Shown here in pieces: positions 24,454 through 33,946 of a stretch of DNA of 64,000 bases. The number at the start of each line of letters is the position of its first letter. Within the stretch, counting starts at the first letter, position 1. The stretch covers positions 1,488,001 to 1,552,000 of the forward strand of contig NZ_CP089746.1 of assembly GCF_029541745.1 (NCBI RefSeq). The letters are read 5' to 3'. Under the pieces are notes generated by a model. It worked only from the letters and a program-made list of their open reading frames with translations, was not told where the DNA came from and ran no database searches. This DNA is from Streptomyces sp. LX-29. Lineage in GTDB: Bacteria > Actinomycetota > Actinomycetes > Streptomycetales > Streptomycetaceae. The position numbers and the translations under genes were made by a program.

Positions 24454-26394
24454 ATGACGTCAGATCTTCGTGCACACTTCAGAAGACCATGGCGACGCCG
24501 TGCATGGGCGATACTCGCCGCCGCGGTGCTCGCCCTCACTCCGATTCCGGTACGGGCCGTGGACGCGAACGATTCGGCGTCCGCGGCCCGTCTCGGCTTC
24601 CAGCAGGAGGTCCTCTTCAAGGCTTCCCAGGAACGGGGGTATTCCTGCTTCCGCATCCCCGCGATCGTCAAGACCACCAAGGGGACCCTCCTGGCCTTCG
24701 CGGAGGGCCGGGTGGACAACTGCGGCGACGCCGGCGACATCGACCTGGTCCTCAAGCGCTCCACCGACGGCGGGCGGACCTGGGGCCCGATTCAGGTGAT
24801 CGACGAGGGCGACGGCGACACCCATGGCAACCCCGCCCCCATCGTCGACACCCGCACCGGCCGGATCGTACTCGCCACCACGTACAACACCGGCCGCGAC
24901 GACTCACAGAGCTGCGAGGTGCCCTGTGACCGCGTGCCGCACTTCCAGTACAGCGACGACGACGGGGAGAGCTGGTCCGCACCACGCGACCTGAGCGATT
25001 CGATCATGCCGCGGGACTGGAACTCCTGGTACGCCACCGGTCCCGTGCACGGCATCCAGCTGACCCGCGGCGCCCACAAGGGGCGGCTGGTCTTCGGCGT
25101 CAACACCGAGACGTACGACGGTTCGCGGGTGACCCAGAACCACGCCGCGCTCGTCTACAGCGACGACGGCGGGGACAACTGGAAGATCGGCGCCGTGGAC
25201 ACCTGGGCGATCTCCCACGACGGCTCGTTCCGTCAGAAACCCTCCGAGCTGACCATGGTGGAGCGGGAGGACGGCTCCATCTACGTGAGCGGCCGGGAGC
25301 AGGACGGCACCGACCTCGGACACCGCGACTGGACCGTCAGCCGTGACGGCGGCGTCTCCTTCGCCGGCCCCTTCCGCGCCATCCCCGACCTCTACACCCC
25401 GCAGGTGCAGGGGTCGATCATCCGTCTGCGCAGCAAGGCGGAGGACGGCTACAGCAGGTTGCTCTTCTCCGCCCCCGCCGATCCGGACCGGCGCCGCACC
25501 ATGATGATCCGTTCCTCCTGGGACGAGGCGAGCACCTGGGACAGCGTCGACCGCGGCAAGGTGGTGACCCAGGACTGGTCCGGCTACTCCGACATGGTGG
25601 CCATCTCCGCCGACGAGGTCGGGCTGATGTACGAGGGCGGCACGGTCGACGCGCGGGACGAGATCCGTTTCGCGCGCTTCACCGAGGACTGGCTGGGACC
25701 GCGCCGCGGCCCCGACGGCTCCACCGCCGACCGGGCGCCGGGCGCCCGCGCCGCGAAGGTGCTCGGCGAGCCGGCCCAGACCAACGGGCAGTTCGGCAAG
25801 GCCCTGGCCTTCGACGGCACGGACGACGCGGCGCGACTGCCGTTCCGCGACACCCTGCCGCTGGGGACCGGGGACTTCACCGTGAGCCTGTGGTTCCGCT
25901 ACTCCGCCGCCTCCGGACACCATCCGTTCCTGTGGATCGGCGGCGTCGGCAACCGACAGCCGCAGATCTGGGTGCGCGGCGAGCCCTCCAACAGCCGGGT
26001 GCGCGCCCTGATCACGGCGGTCAGCGGCACCACCGCGCCGCGCAGCGCCTCCATCAGCACCCCCGAGGCGCACAACGACGGGGACTGGCACCATCTCGCG
26101 GTGCAGCGCACGGGAGGCAGACTCAGCATCGCGGTGGACGGCACGCCGGCCATATCGGTACTCGACGCTCCCGGCACGGTGAGCCGCACCTCGCCGTTCG
26201 GCATCCACCTGGGCCAGGGCGTCGACAGCCGGTCCCACCTCACCGGCGCGCTGGACGAGGTCCGGGTGTACAGCCGGGCGCTGTCCGACACCGAGCTGCG
26301 CCAAGTCCGCGAGTTCAACTCCTCGTTGGACGATGACAGCGCGGTCGTCCTGCGGCTGCCGCTGGACTCGGTACAGCCTGCGGCGGCGACGTAG
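24454..26394 (+). CDS. secreted exo-alpha-sialidase (GH33) with C-terminal LamG-like domain
   Basis: The product is about 646 aa. After a signal peptide (HFRRPWRRRAWAILAAAVLA, cut near VRA-VD) comes a six-bladed sialidase propeller. It has the FRIP motif (residues 66-69) and Asp-boxes STDGGRTWG, SDDDGESWS, SDDGGDNWK and SRDGGVSF. From about residue 440 a laminin-G/concanavalin-like domain follows (FDGTDDAARLPF, WHHLAVQRTGGRLSIAVDGT, GALDEVRVYSRALSDTE). The enzyme should cleave terminal sialic acids outside the cell, with the C-terminal domain binding glycans. The ATG at 24454 is preceded by AAGGG. The frame also opens at 24409 and 24430, which would only lengthen the N-tail. Confidence 0.9.
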   Translation: MTSDLRAHFRRPWRRRAWAILAAAVLALTPIPVRAVDANDSASAARLGFQQEVLFKASQERGYSCFRIPAIVKTTKGTLLAFAEGRVDNCGDAGDIDLVLKRSTDGGRTWGPIQVIDEGDGDTHGNPAPIVDTRTGRIVLATTYNTGRDDSQSCEVPCDRVPHFQYSDDDGESWSAPRDLSDSIMPRDWNSWYATGPVHGIQLTRGAHKGRLVFGVNTETYDGSRVTQNHAALVYSDDGGDNWKIGAVDTWAISHDGSFRQKPSELTMVEREDGSIYVSGREQDGTDLGHRDWTVSRDGGVSFAGPFRAIPDLYTPQVQGSIIRLRSKAEDGYSRLLFSAPADPDRRRTMMIRSSWDEASTWDSVDRGKVVTQDWSGYSDMVAISADEVGLMYEGGTVDARDEIRFARFTEDWLGPRRGPDGSTADRAPGARAAKVLGEPAQTNGQFGKALAFDGTDDAARLPFRDTLPLGTGDFTVSLWFRYSAASGHHPFLWIGGVGNRQPQIWVRGEPSNSRVRALITAVSGTTAPRSASISTPEAHNDGDWHHLAVQRTGGRLSIAVDGTPAISVLDAPGTVSRTSPFGIHLGQGVDSRSHLTGALDEVRVYSRALSDTELRQVREFNSSLDDDSAVVLRLPLDSVQPAAAT

Positions 26395-26425
26395 CGCGGC
26401 GACCGGACCGGTAGGACGGCTTCAC

Positions 26426-26465
26426 GGGGCGGGCCCCGGCGGCGGTAGGCCGCGGGGCCCGCCCC
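26426..26465 (+). terminator. terminator after sialidase gene
   Basis: A perfect 12-bp stem, GGGGCGGGCCCC with its complement GGGGCCCGCCCC, and a 16-nt loop lies 32 bases after the sialidase stop. The remaining 26466-26823 holds no visible gene, only the likely promoter of the acyl-CoA ligase. Confidence 0.6.
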
Positions 26466-26823
26466 TCGCCGTGCCCCGGCCCGGCCACCCGGCAGGCGGC
26501 GGACGCCTCACCGCGGCGATCCCGACGGGGCCGCACGCTGTGCCGGGGCCGAGCGCTGGCCCCAGGCCCGTGCGCTGCACCGGAGCCCCGCGTGGAGCCG
26601 CAGCGACACCCGTCCGCATCCGCGGAGCTTCGGTGGGGAAAGGCCGGAGAGCGCGTGGGGCGCCGGGGCTCGCCTGGGCTTCGACGTCCGCGGTGTACAG
26701 GAGTGCCTGCTTTATCCCGGCGCACGGGAGCGCGAGTTCTACGTTGCGTAACGGGACACCCCTCCCGCGGTGGCGTCTGATCGGGTACGGTCACGGGCCC
26801 GGAACGGCTGCGAGGAGCGGGCA

Positions 26824-28662
26824 TTGCGCGAGATCACCGTCCCGCCGTTGACGACGGCGTGCCAGGTGGGAGGTCTGGCGGATGCCGTGTTCGAGCACGC
26901 GGCGAGCGATCCGGACCGGGTGGCGCTCGGGCGGCGGACGGAGGACGGCCGCTGGGCTGACGTCACCTCGGGCACGTTCCGCGACGAGGTGCTGGCGCTG
27001 GCGAAGGGACTCCTCGCCCAGGGCGTACGGTTCGGCGACCGGGTCGCGATCATGTCCCGCACCCGCTACGAGTGGACGCTGTTCGACTTCGCGATCTGGA
27101 CGATCGGCGCCCAGTCGGTCCCGATGTACCCCACCGCCTCCGCCGAGCAGGTCTTCTGGATGCTGCACGACACCGGCACCTCGGCGTGCCTGGTGGAGCA
27201 CGAGGACCACGCGATGACGGTGGGTTCGGTGATCGACCGGCTGCCCCGACTGAAGCGGCTGTGGCAGCTGGACGCGGGGGCGCTGGACGAACTGCTGGTC
27301 GCCGGCGCCTCCGTCGACGACACGGTGGTGGACCGGCACCGGATGGCGATGACCCCGAACACACCGGCGACGATCATCTACACCTCGGGCACCACGGGCC
27401 GGCCGCGCGGCTGCGTCATCTCGCACGCCAACCTGATGGCCGAGTGCGACAACATCGTCGCCCGCTACCGGGACGTCTTCCACACCAAGCCCGGCGACGA
27501 GGCCGCCACCCTGCTCTTCCTCCCCCTCGCGCATGTCTTCGGACGGATGGTGCAGGTCGCGGCGGTGCGCGGCCGGGTGAAGCTGGCCCACCAGCCGGAC
27601 CTCCACGCCGCCGCCCTCCTGCCCGACCTGCGGTCCTTCCGGCCCACCTTCGTGCTGGCCGTCCCGTACATCTTCGAGAAGGTCTTCGCCGCCGCTCGGA
27701 GACGGGCCGAGACCGAGGACCGGGTGGGGCCCTTCGAGAAGGCCGTGGACGTGGCGGTGCGGTACGCGGAGGCACAGGAGGCCAAGGCGTTCGGCACCGG
27801 GCCGGGGCCCGGCGCCGCGCTGCGCGTCCAACACCAGCTGTTCGACAAGCTGGTGTACGGCAAGGTCCGCGAGACCCTGGGCGGCCGGGTGCGGCACGCG
27901 ATGTCCGGCGGTTCGGCGATGGACCGGCGCCTCGGTCTGTTCTTCGCCGGTGCCGGCATCACCATCTACGAGGGCTACGGGCTGACCGAGACCACCGCCG
28001 CCGCGACCGCCAACCCGCCGGAGCGGACCCGGTACGGGACGGTGGGCGTGCCGATCCCCGGTACCGGCGTGCGCATCGCCGACGACGGTGAGATCTGGCT
28101 GCGCGGCGACCAGGTCTTCACCGGCTACCTCGGCGACCCGAAGGCCACCGACACCGTGTTGCGCGACGGCTGGCTGGCCACCGGCGACCTCGGCGCCCTG
28201 GACGAGGACGGCTATCTCACCATCACCGGCCGGAAGAAGGACGTGCTGGTCACCTCGGGCGGCAAGACGGTCTCCCCGGCGGCCCTGGAGGAGCGGGTGC
28301 GCGCCCACCCGCTGGTCCACCAGTGCTTCCTGGTCGGCAACGACCGCCCGTACGTCGCGGCCCTGGTCACCCTGGACGCGGAGGCGGTCTCCCACTGGCT
28401 GTGGATGCGCGGGAAGGCCGCTCCGCCCCCCGCCGACCTGGTACGGGACCGGGAACTGGAGACGGAGATACGGCGCGCGGTGGTCGCGGCCAACACCTCT
28501 GTCTCGCCGGCGGAATCCATCCGTACGTTTCGCATACTTGCCGCACCGTTCACAGAGGAGCATGGTCTCCTGACGCCGTCGTTGAAGCTGAAGCGCAGCG
28601 CTATCGAGCAGGCGTACGCCGTCGAAGTCGAGGCGCTCTACAAGGATGTGAGGCGCCTCTGA
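26824..28662 (+). CDS. AMP-dependent long-chain fatty-acid-CoA ligase (FadD15-like)
   Basis: The 612-aa ANL-superfamily enzyme activates fatty acids with ATP and CoA. Motifs are the P-loop YTSGTTGRPRG, the adenylate site GYGLTETTAA, WLATGDLG, and the catalytic lysine region LTPSLKLKRSAI at the C-terminus. Length and layout match long-chain acyl-CoA synthetases of actinobacteria. GAGGAG sits six bases before a TTG at 26824, which gives the family's usual N-terminus (REITVPPL). An upstream in-frame start at 26770 has no RBS. It is followed 20 bp later by an unknown gene and then an EAD-CHAT gene on the same strand. Confidence 0.92.
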   Translation: MREITVPPLTTACQVGGLADAVFEHAASDPDRVALGRRTEDGRWADVTSGTFRDEVLALAKGLLAQGVRFGDRVAIMSRTRYEWTLFDFAIWTIGAQSVPMYPTASAEQVFWMLHDTGTSACLVEHEDHAMTVGSVIDRLPRLKRLWQLDAGALDELLVAGASVDDTVVDRHRMAMTPNTPATIIYTSGTTGRPRGCVISHANLMAECDNIVARYRDVFHTKPGDEAATLLFLPLAHVFGRMVQVAAVRGRVKLAHQPDLHAAALLPDLRSFRPTFVLAVPYIFEKVFAAARRRAETEDRVGPFEKAVDVAVRYAEAQEAKAFGTGPGPGAALRVQHQLFDKLVYGKVRETLGGRVRHAMSGGSAMDRRLGLFFAGAGITIYEGYGLTETTAAATANPPERTRYGTVGVPIPGTGVRIADDGEIWLRGDQVFTGYLGDPKATDTVLRDGWLATGDLGALDEDGYLTITGRKKDVLVTSGGKTVSPAALEERVRAHPLVHQCFLVGNDRPYVAALVTLDAEAVSHWLWMRGKAAPPPADLVRDRELETEIRRAVVAANTSVSPAESIRTFRILAAPFTEEHGLLTPSLKLKRSAIEQAYAVEVEALYKDVRRL

Positions 28663-28682
28663 GCCGCAAGGGGGCAACGGAA

Positions 28683-29393
28683 ATGATCGACATCGTCCTC
28701 CCCACACTTGACCAGCGTGAACTGACCATGGTCTCCGAGGACATGACTCGCGGCCCTGGGGACCCGCAGCGGAACCGGCCCGAGCCGCTGGCCGGGCGGA
28801 TCGTGCTCGGCGGGCCGCTGTCGGTGCCGGTGACCACCGAGTTCGTCAGCGAGGACCCGGAGTTGAAGGCATTCGTGGCGTCGGAGGCCGGCGCCGCCGT
28901 CTACCATCTGCTGCACCTCTCCCTCACCTGCGCCACCCAGGCGCCGCCGGGCGGCTCCGGAGCCACCCCGCGCTCCCTGCCCGACCTGCACACGGTGAAC
29001 GTCGATCTGACGCTCTCCGCCGAGGCAGGGGCCGCCTTCCCGCCGGTGGCCTGGTCCATGACACCGCAACAGGTCACCGAGACGGTGCAGGCCACCACCA
29101 ACCTCCAGCTCGGCCCGCAACTGGCCTTCGTCGGCCACAGCCGCACCACCCAGCGCGGCCGGGTCTGCGTCGAGGCGCTGCGCGAGCTGCGCTCCGACCC
29201 CGGCTGGGAGATCCGGCACACCCGCACGGTCCCGATCGCCGGCGGCTACCGGCTGGCGATGGTGGTGCGGGCCCCGGCCAGGGTGGTGACCCGGGTGGCG
29301 GTCGGCGTCGGGGCCTCGGTGCGCCGGGGCCATCTGCTGCGGCGCTACCGGGAGGAGATCCCCGATCCGCTGCGGCTGTCGGTGGAGTTGTAG
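28683..29393 (+). CDS. hypothetical protein upstream of the EAD-CHAT gene
   Basis: The 236-aa protein is not recognised. AAGGGGG precedes the ATG by several bases. It has no signal peptide, membrane segment or catalytic motif that can be named. The N-terminal 40 residues are polar. The central part (FVASEAGAAVYHLLHLSLTC, DLHTVNVDLTLSAEAG) and C-terminal part (GRVCVEALRELRSDPGWEIR) alternate strands and helices like a compact alpha/beta domain. It lies 20 bp after the acyl-CoA ligase and 50 bp before the caspase-like gene on the same strand. It may be that protein's partner or sensor, but only position supports this. Confidence 0.65.
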   Translation: MIDIVLPTLDQRELTMVSEDMTRGPGDPQRNRPEPLAGRIVLGGPLSVPVTTEFVSEDPELKAFVASEAGAAVYHLLHLSLTCATQAPPGGSGATPRSLPDLHTVNVDLTLSAEAGAAFPPVAWSMTPQQVTETVQATTNLQLGPQLAFVGHSRTTQRGRVCVEALRELRSDPGWEIRHTRTVPIAGGYRLAMVVRAPARVVTRVAVGVGASVRRGHLLRRYREEIPDPLRLSVEL

Positions 29394-29443
29394 TACGGCT
29401 ACCCCGAGAGGCGCGGGGCCGCGGAGAGAGGACGGGTGACCCG

Positions 29444-30472
29444 ATGGCGGGCGCGGACGACGACACGACGGAGTTGACGGCGGAGGAGATCACCGCGCTC
29501 GCCCGGGCCTTCGGTCCCGGGCCGGCCGCCAGGTCGCTGCTCCGCAAGGCGGGCTTCCCCGCCGACCTGCTGCCCAGCCCGATCGGCGTCACGGCGGAGG
29601 AGTTCTGGTACGCCGTCGCGGAGCCGCTCGCGGCGGGGGCCGTGGCGCACGGGCGGTTACGCGTGCTGAAGGCGGCCCTCGACCGCTACCCGTACCACCC
29701 GCTGTTCCGCGCGGCGGTCGACGGGGCGGGGGCCGCGCCGCCGAGCGGAACGGCCGGCGGGGAGGCGGCCGGCGGCGGGGGGTTCGGGGCGTCCGACGGG
29801 GCCGGCGGGTCCCGGGAGCCCGCGCGGTCCGACGGCGCCCGGGGATCGGGGGCCGCCGCCCCCTCGGGCGGGGCCGCGGTGGGCGGGCCACAGCCGATCG
29901 GCAGCGTCCTGGTGGCCGGGGCCAGCCCGCACGGCCGTGACCCGCTGCGGGCGGCGCGGGAGGCGCGCGCCATCGAGGCCGCGGCCGCCCGCGTCGGGTT
30001 CTCGGTGCACCACAGCCCGGCGGCCAACGTCACCGACCTCCAGCGGATCCTCGACCTGCGGCCGGAGGTGCTGCATCTGATCTGTCACGGCGAGGACGCG
30101 CACCTCGTCTTCGAGGACGCCTTCGGCGGCGCGCACCGGGTGCCCGCGGACTCCGTGGTGCGGCTGCTGCGCTCCTACCGGTGCCACGCCGGGGTCCGGC
30201 TGCGCGGCGTGGTGCTCGCGGCCTGCCACACCGGGCCGCTCGCCGCGGCCTTCACCGAGGTGGCCCGGGTGGTGGTCGCCCACCGTGGCGAGCTGGACGA
30301 CGAGGCGGCGGTGGCCTACGCGGCCGCGCTGTACGGCCTGCTCGACCGGGTGCCGGCGCTCCACGACGCCGCACGGGTCGCGGCGGACCAGGCCGCGGCC
30401 GCCCTGGGCGACGACTACGGCGTGGAGCTGCGGGAGAACCTGGTGGTGCGGGGGTGGGACGCGCCGGGCTGA
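29444..30472 (+). CDS. EAD-CHAT caspase-like protein (putative conflict-system effector)
   Basis: The 342-aa protein has two domains joined by a roughly 55-residue Gly/Ser/Ala linker. Residues about 8-85 look like an effector-associated domain of the EAD1 type (GPAARSLLRKAGFPADLLPS, EEFWYAVAEPLAAG, LKAALDRYPYHPLF). EADs recruit effectors to sensor proteins in actinobacterial conflict systems. Residues about 150-340 look like a CHAT/caspase-like peptidase, with a histidine in LHLICHG (H215) and a cysteine in VVLAACHTG (C261) that would form the catalytic dyad. The preceding unknown gene may encode its partner. Assignment is by motif reading. A CHAT fold without protease activity is possible. 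Confidence 0.7.
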   Translation: MAGADDDTTELTAEEITALARAFGPGPAARSLLRKAGFPADLLPSPIGVTAEEFWYAVAEPLAAGAVAHGRLRVLKAALDRYPYHPLFRAAVDGAGAAPPSGTAGGEAAGGGGFGASDGAGGSREPARSDGARGSGAAAPSGGAAVGGPQPIGSVLVAGASPHGRDPLRAAREARAIEAAAARVGFSVHHSPAANVTDLQRILDLRPEVLHLICHGEDAHLVFEDAFGGAHRVPADSVVRLLRSYRCHAGVRLRGVVLAACHTGPLAAAFTEVARVVVAHRGELDDEAAVAYAAALYGLLDRVPALHDAARVAADQAAAALGDDYGVELRENLVVRGWDAPG

Positions 30473-30561
30473 GGCCCGGGTCCGCCCCCGCGCGGCCGAG
30501 CCGGGAATGCGGCGCCCCGGTCGACCGTTGACGATGTCGAAAGCACCCTGTATCCCGACGT

Positions 30562-30576
30562 TAGGATCGACTGCTC
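30562..30576 (+). promoter_or_regulatory. leaderless promoter -10 of the aldo-keto reductase gene
   Basis: TAGGAT at 30562-30567 lies nine bases before the GTG start and there is no Shine-Dalgarno, as expected for a leaderless mRNA starting at or near the start codon. Confidence 0.5.
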
Positions 30577-31410
30577 GTGAGCAAGGTCCCCTTCATCACC
30601 CTCAACAACGGCGTCCGGATGCCGCAGCTCGGCTACGGCGTCTGGCAGATCCCGGACGACGAGGCGGCCAGGGCGGTCGGCACCGCGCTGGAGGTGGGGT
30701 ACCGCAGCATCGACACCGCCGCGATCTACGAGAACGAGGAAGGCACGGGCCAGGCGATCGCCCAGTCCGGCATTCCGCGCGACGAGCTGTTCGTGACCAC
30801 CAAGCTGTGGAACTCCGACCAGGGGTACGACGCGACCCTCCGCGCCTTCGACACCTCGCTCGACAAGCTCGGCCTCGACCATGTGGATCTGTATCTGATC
30901 CACTGGCCGGTCCCCTCCCAGGACCGCTACGTGGAGACCTGGAAGGCACTCGAGAAGGTCTACGCCGAGGGCCGGGCCAGGGCCATCGGCGTCTCCAACT
31001 TCCACCCGGCCCACCTCGAGCGGCTGCTGGCCGAGACCTCGGTGGTGCCGGCGCTGGACCAGGTGGAGCTGCACCCGCGGCTCCAGCAGGCCGAGGTCCG
31101 CGCCTTCAACGCCCGGCACGACATCGCGACCGAGGCATGGTCCCCGCTGGGCCAGGGCAAGGACCTGCTCGACGCCCCGGTGCTGGCGGCGATCGGACAG
31201 AAGCACGAGAAGACCCCGGCCCAGGTGGTGCTGCGCTGGCACATCCAGTCGGGCCATGTGGCGATCCCGAAGTCCGTGACGCCGTCGCGGATCGCGGAGA
31301 ACATCGACATCTTCGACTTCGCGCTGGACGAGGACGACCTGTCGGCCGTCGCCGCGCTGGAGTCGGGCACCCGGCTGGGTCCGGACCCGGAGACCTTCGA
31401 CATGGCCTGA
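30577..31410 (+). CDS. aldo/keto reductase
   Basis: This 277-aa (alpha/beta)8 NADPH-dependent reductase is close to 2,5-diketo-D-gluconate reductases. The tetrad residues are visible: Asp and Tyr in SIDTAAIYENEE, Lys in TTKLWNSDQGYD, and His in DLYLIHWPVPSQ. AIGVSNFHPAHLERLL and IPKSVTPSRIAEN are the usual later signatures. It starts at GTG 30577 with no RBS but a -10 hexamer directly upstream. Its physiological carbonyl substrate is unknown. The gene stands alone between the CHAT gene and a LysR regulator on the same strand. Confidence 0.93.
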   Translation: MSKVPFITLNNGVRMPQLGYGVWQIPDDEAARAVGTALEVGYRSIDTAAIYENEEGTGQAIAQSGIPRDELFVTTKLWNSDQGYDATLRAFDTSLDKLGLDHVDLYLIHWPVPSQDRYVETWKALEKVYAEGRARAIGVSNFHPAHLERLLAETSVVPALDQVELHPRLQQAEVRAFNARHDIATEAWSPLGQGKDLLDAPVLAAIGQKHEKTPAQVVLRWHIQSGHVAIPKSVTPSRIAENIDIFDFALDEDDLSAVAALESGTRLGPDPETFDMA

Positions 31411-31590
31411 GCCCGGGGCGGTGTGCCCGCCGTGGCGTGAGCGCCGGGGTGTCAACGGCGTAGCTCCGGAGCGCGCCACGGCGCCGCTGTCGGAGTGCCG
31501 GGCATGGGTGTCGGGGTGCTGTGGCGCGGGTATCGCCGAGCGGCGCCGGTAACACCGTGCAGGTGTATTGCCGGTGCCGCCGGGCCGCCA

Positions 31591-31602
31591 TAGCTTGCGC
31601 CC
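31591..31602 (+). promoter_or_regulatory. leaderless promoter -10 of the LysR gene
   Basis: TAGCTT at 31591-31596 is six bases before the ATG at 31603, and no ribosome binding site is present. This is a typical leaderless layout. Confidence 0.5.
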
Positions 31603-32580
31603 ATGGATCTGGAGTTGCGGCACCTCAGAACGGTCCGGGCGATAGCGGACGCGGGCAGCCTCACCAAGGCCGCCGCACAGCTCGGCTTCGCCCAACCCGC
31701 GCTCAGTACGCAGCTCAAGCGCATCGAACGGGCGCTCGGCGGCCCGCTCTTCCACCGCGACCGCAACGGCGCTCGCCCCACGGCGCTCGGCGAGCTGGTG
31801 CTGGAGCGAGCGCGGGTGCTGCTGCCCGCGGTGCGCGAGCTCCAGGAGGAGGCGGTGCGGTTCGCCAACGCCTGCGCCCAGATCGAGCGGTTCCGGCTCG
31901 GCGCCACCCACGGCCCGCTGCTGGGCGGGCTGGTCGACCGCCTCGCCACCGCCCACCCCTCGGCGCCCGTCTCCACCTACACCTCCTGGTCCGTGCGGGA
32001 GATCAGCGCGATGGTCGTCGAGGGACGGCTGGACTTCGCGCTCATCGGCACCTGCGGGCAGGCGCCGCCACCCGCCGCGGACCAGCTGAGCTGGCACACC
32101 GTGGGCACCGACCCGGTGTTCGTGATGCTCAGCGAGGACCATCCGCTCCGCGACGAACCGGAGTTGGAGCTGGGCGCCCTCGCCGGGGAGTCGTGGACCG
32201 ATGTGCCGGGCGAGGGCTGCTTCGCCGACTGTTTCGCCACCGCGTGCGCCCGTGCCGGCTTCACCCCGATGTCGGTCTTCGAGACCGACACCGCGTCCTG
32301 TGTGCACCTGGTGCAGGTCGGGCGCGCCGTCGGGCTCTGCCGCGCCACCTTCCCGCCCACTCCGGGCGTGGTGACCCGCCCGCTGGCCGGCGCCCCGCTG
32401 AGCTGGCGTCACCTCATCGGCTGGCATCCCGACTCCCCCGCCGCGGACACCGCCCCGGCCGTCCTCGGCCACGCCCGCACCGCCCACGCCGACGCGGTGC
32501 GGCGCAACGAGGTGTACGCCCGCTGGCTGGCGGCCCGGCCGCTCCCGGACCGCTTCGGAACGGGGGCTTCCGACGGGTGA
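31603..32580 (+). CDS. LysR-family transcriptional regulator
   Basis: The 325-aa protein has the LysR helix-turn-helix at residues 1-60 (LRTVRAIADAGSLTKAAAQL, QPALSTQLKRIERALGGPLF) and a periplasmic-binding-like effector domain from about residue 90 to 300. The start at 31603 has a -10 hexamer six bases upstream. The neighbours are an aldo-keto reductase on the same strand and a methyltransferase transcribed toward it, so its target is not evident from position. The usual divergent partner gene is absent. Confidence 0.92.
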   Translation: MDLELRHLRTVRAIADAGSLTKAAAQLGFAQPALSTQLKRIERALGGPLFHRDRNGARPTALGELVLERARVLLPAVRELQEEAVRFANACAQIERFRLGATHGPLLGGLVDRLATAHPSAPVSTYTSWSVREISAMVVEGRLDFALIGTCGQAPPPAADQLSWHTVGTDPVFVMLSEDHPLRDEPELELGALAGESWTDVPGEGCFADCFATACARAGFTPMSVFETDTASCVHLVQVGRAVGLCRATFPPTPGVVTRPLAGAPLSWRHLIGWHPDSPAADTAPAVLGHARTAHADAVRRNEVYARWLAARPLPDRFGTGASDG

Positions 32581-32821
32581 ACGCGGCCGGGCGCCATAAC
32601 GCCGCGACAGGGGGGAGCTGACAGGGTCCACGTCGTCGGTGGGCGGCGCTACGTTGGCGCTGCCACCCCCCAGCCGGGGCGTACCCGTCGCCCATGGTCC
32701 CGCCCTCGCCACCGCCCGCTCGGGCGGCCGGGGGCGGCGGGTCCGACCCCGGCCGACGTGGACTGGCGCCGCCGCCCCTCCCCGGGCGGCGGCGCCCTCC
32801 CCGGGCACCGCCGACCACCCG

Positions 32822-33736
32822 TCAGACGACGGCCCGTCGTCCCGTGTGCACCGTCTGGGCCGACAGCAGGAAGGCGTCGGGGCGGAGCAGGATGCCGTCC
32901 TTGTCGTCCGGGTCGACGAGCCGGTCGAGGGTGGCGCGGTCCTCGGCGTCGAGGTTCTCGGCGACGGTCTCGCGCAGCCGGACGAGTTGGGCGTGCAGAT
33001 AGTCGCGGGCGGCGGCGGGCAGGGGCGCGGGCAGGTCCAGGAGGAAGGTGCGGCTGCGCAGGTCGGTCAGGCCCGCGGCCGCGAGCATCGCCGGCCAGTC
33101 CTCGACGGTGGTCCGGACGTCGGGCAACGCTGCCCGCATCTCGGTGAACCAGTCCTCGACGACCGCGTCGAGCCGGGCCTGGAGCCCCGGTCGTCCGATG
33201 CCGAAGTCGCGGGGCAGACACCGTGCGGGCAGCCCGCCCTCGGCGACGGCGAGCAGGCCGCCGGGGCGCAGGTGGTCGGCGAGCCGGGCGACGGCGCCTG
33301 TCTGGTCGCCCAGGTGGTGCAGCGCCTTGCTGGACCAGATGAGGTCGGCGGCGCCCGCGTCGACCAGCCCGTCGGGGAGGTCGGCGGTCAGGGTGCGCAG
33401 GCGGTCGCCGACGCCGAGTCGGGCCGCGCGGGCGCGGGCCCGTTCCAGCAGGGCTTCCTCGCCGTCCACGGCCAGCACCGCGGCGCTCGGGAAGACCTGG
33501 GCGAACAGGCCGGCGGCCACGCCGGGCCCGCTGCCCACGTCCCACACGTCGTGGACTTCGGAGGCGTCGCCGAGGCGCTCACACAGCCAGTGCGCCGCCT
33601 GCTCGGTGGCGGGCGCGTGCACCTCGCCGTTCGCCTCGATGAGCGGGGCCATGACCGCCCAGTCGATGTCGGCGGAGCCGGTGCCGCCGCCGCGGTGGGT
33701 GTCGTGGTGATGGTGGTGGTGGTGATGGCCGCTCAT
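32822..33736 (-). CDS. class I SAM-dependent methyltransferase with natural poly-His N-terminus
   Basis: The 304-aa product carries the SAM-binding motif VWDVGSGPGVAAGLFAQVFP, an acidic post-motif (AVDGEEALLERAR) and a motif near LIWSSKALHHLGDQ, typical of Rossmann-fold methyltransferases. The start at 33736 follows GGAGGG. The protein begins MSG and then eight consecutive histidines followed by DTHRGGG. Such a run is unusual for a methyltransferase and could bind Ni/Zn. The methyl acceptor is unknown. The frame upstream to 33832 lacks an RBS. Confidence 0.85.
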   Translation of the reverse strand: MSGHHHHHHHHDTHRGGGTGSADIDWAVMAPLIEANGEVHAPATEQAAHWLCERLGDASEVHDVWDVGSGPGVAAGLFAQVFPSAAVLAVDGEEALLERARARAARLGVGDRLRTLTADLPDGLVDAGAADLIWSSKALHHLGDQTGAVARLADHLRPGGLLAVAEGGLPARCLPRDFGIGRPGLQARLDAVVEDWFTEMRAALPDVRTTVEDWPAMLAAAGLTDLRSRTFLLDLPAPLPAAARDYLHAQLVRLRETVAENLDAEDRATLDRLVDPDDKDGILLRPDAFLLSAQTVHTGRRAVV

Positions 33737-33946
33737 CGCGCGCCCTCCCTGAGGCCGTGGGGTCCGTGTCGGTGTGCCCGAAGCGTCTCCGGGCACCGAC
33801 CCGGGCGGCAAGGATCTTTGCTGGTTCGGCAAACCGCACGGCCGCCGGCGCGGTGGTGGGCGGGACGGCGGCCGACCGGCGAGCCGCGCGAGCGGGCGAC
33901 GGATCCGACGGCCGGGCGACCGACGGCCGGGCGACGGACCCGACCG

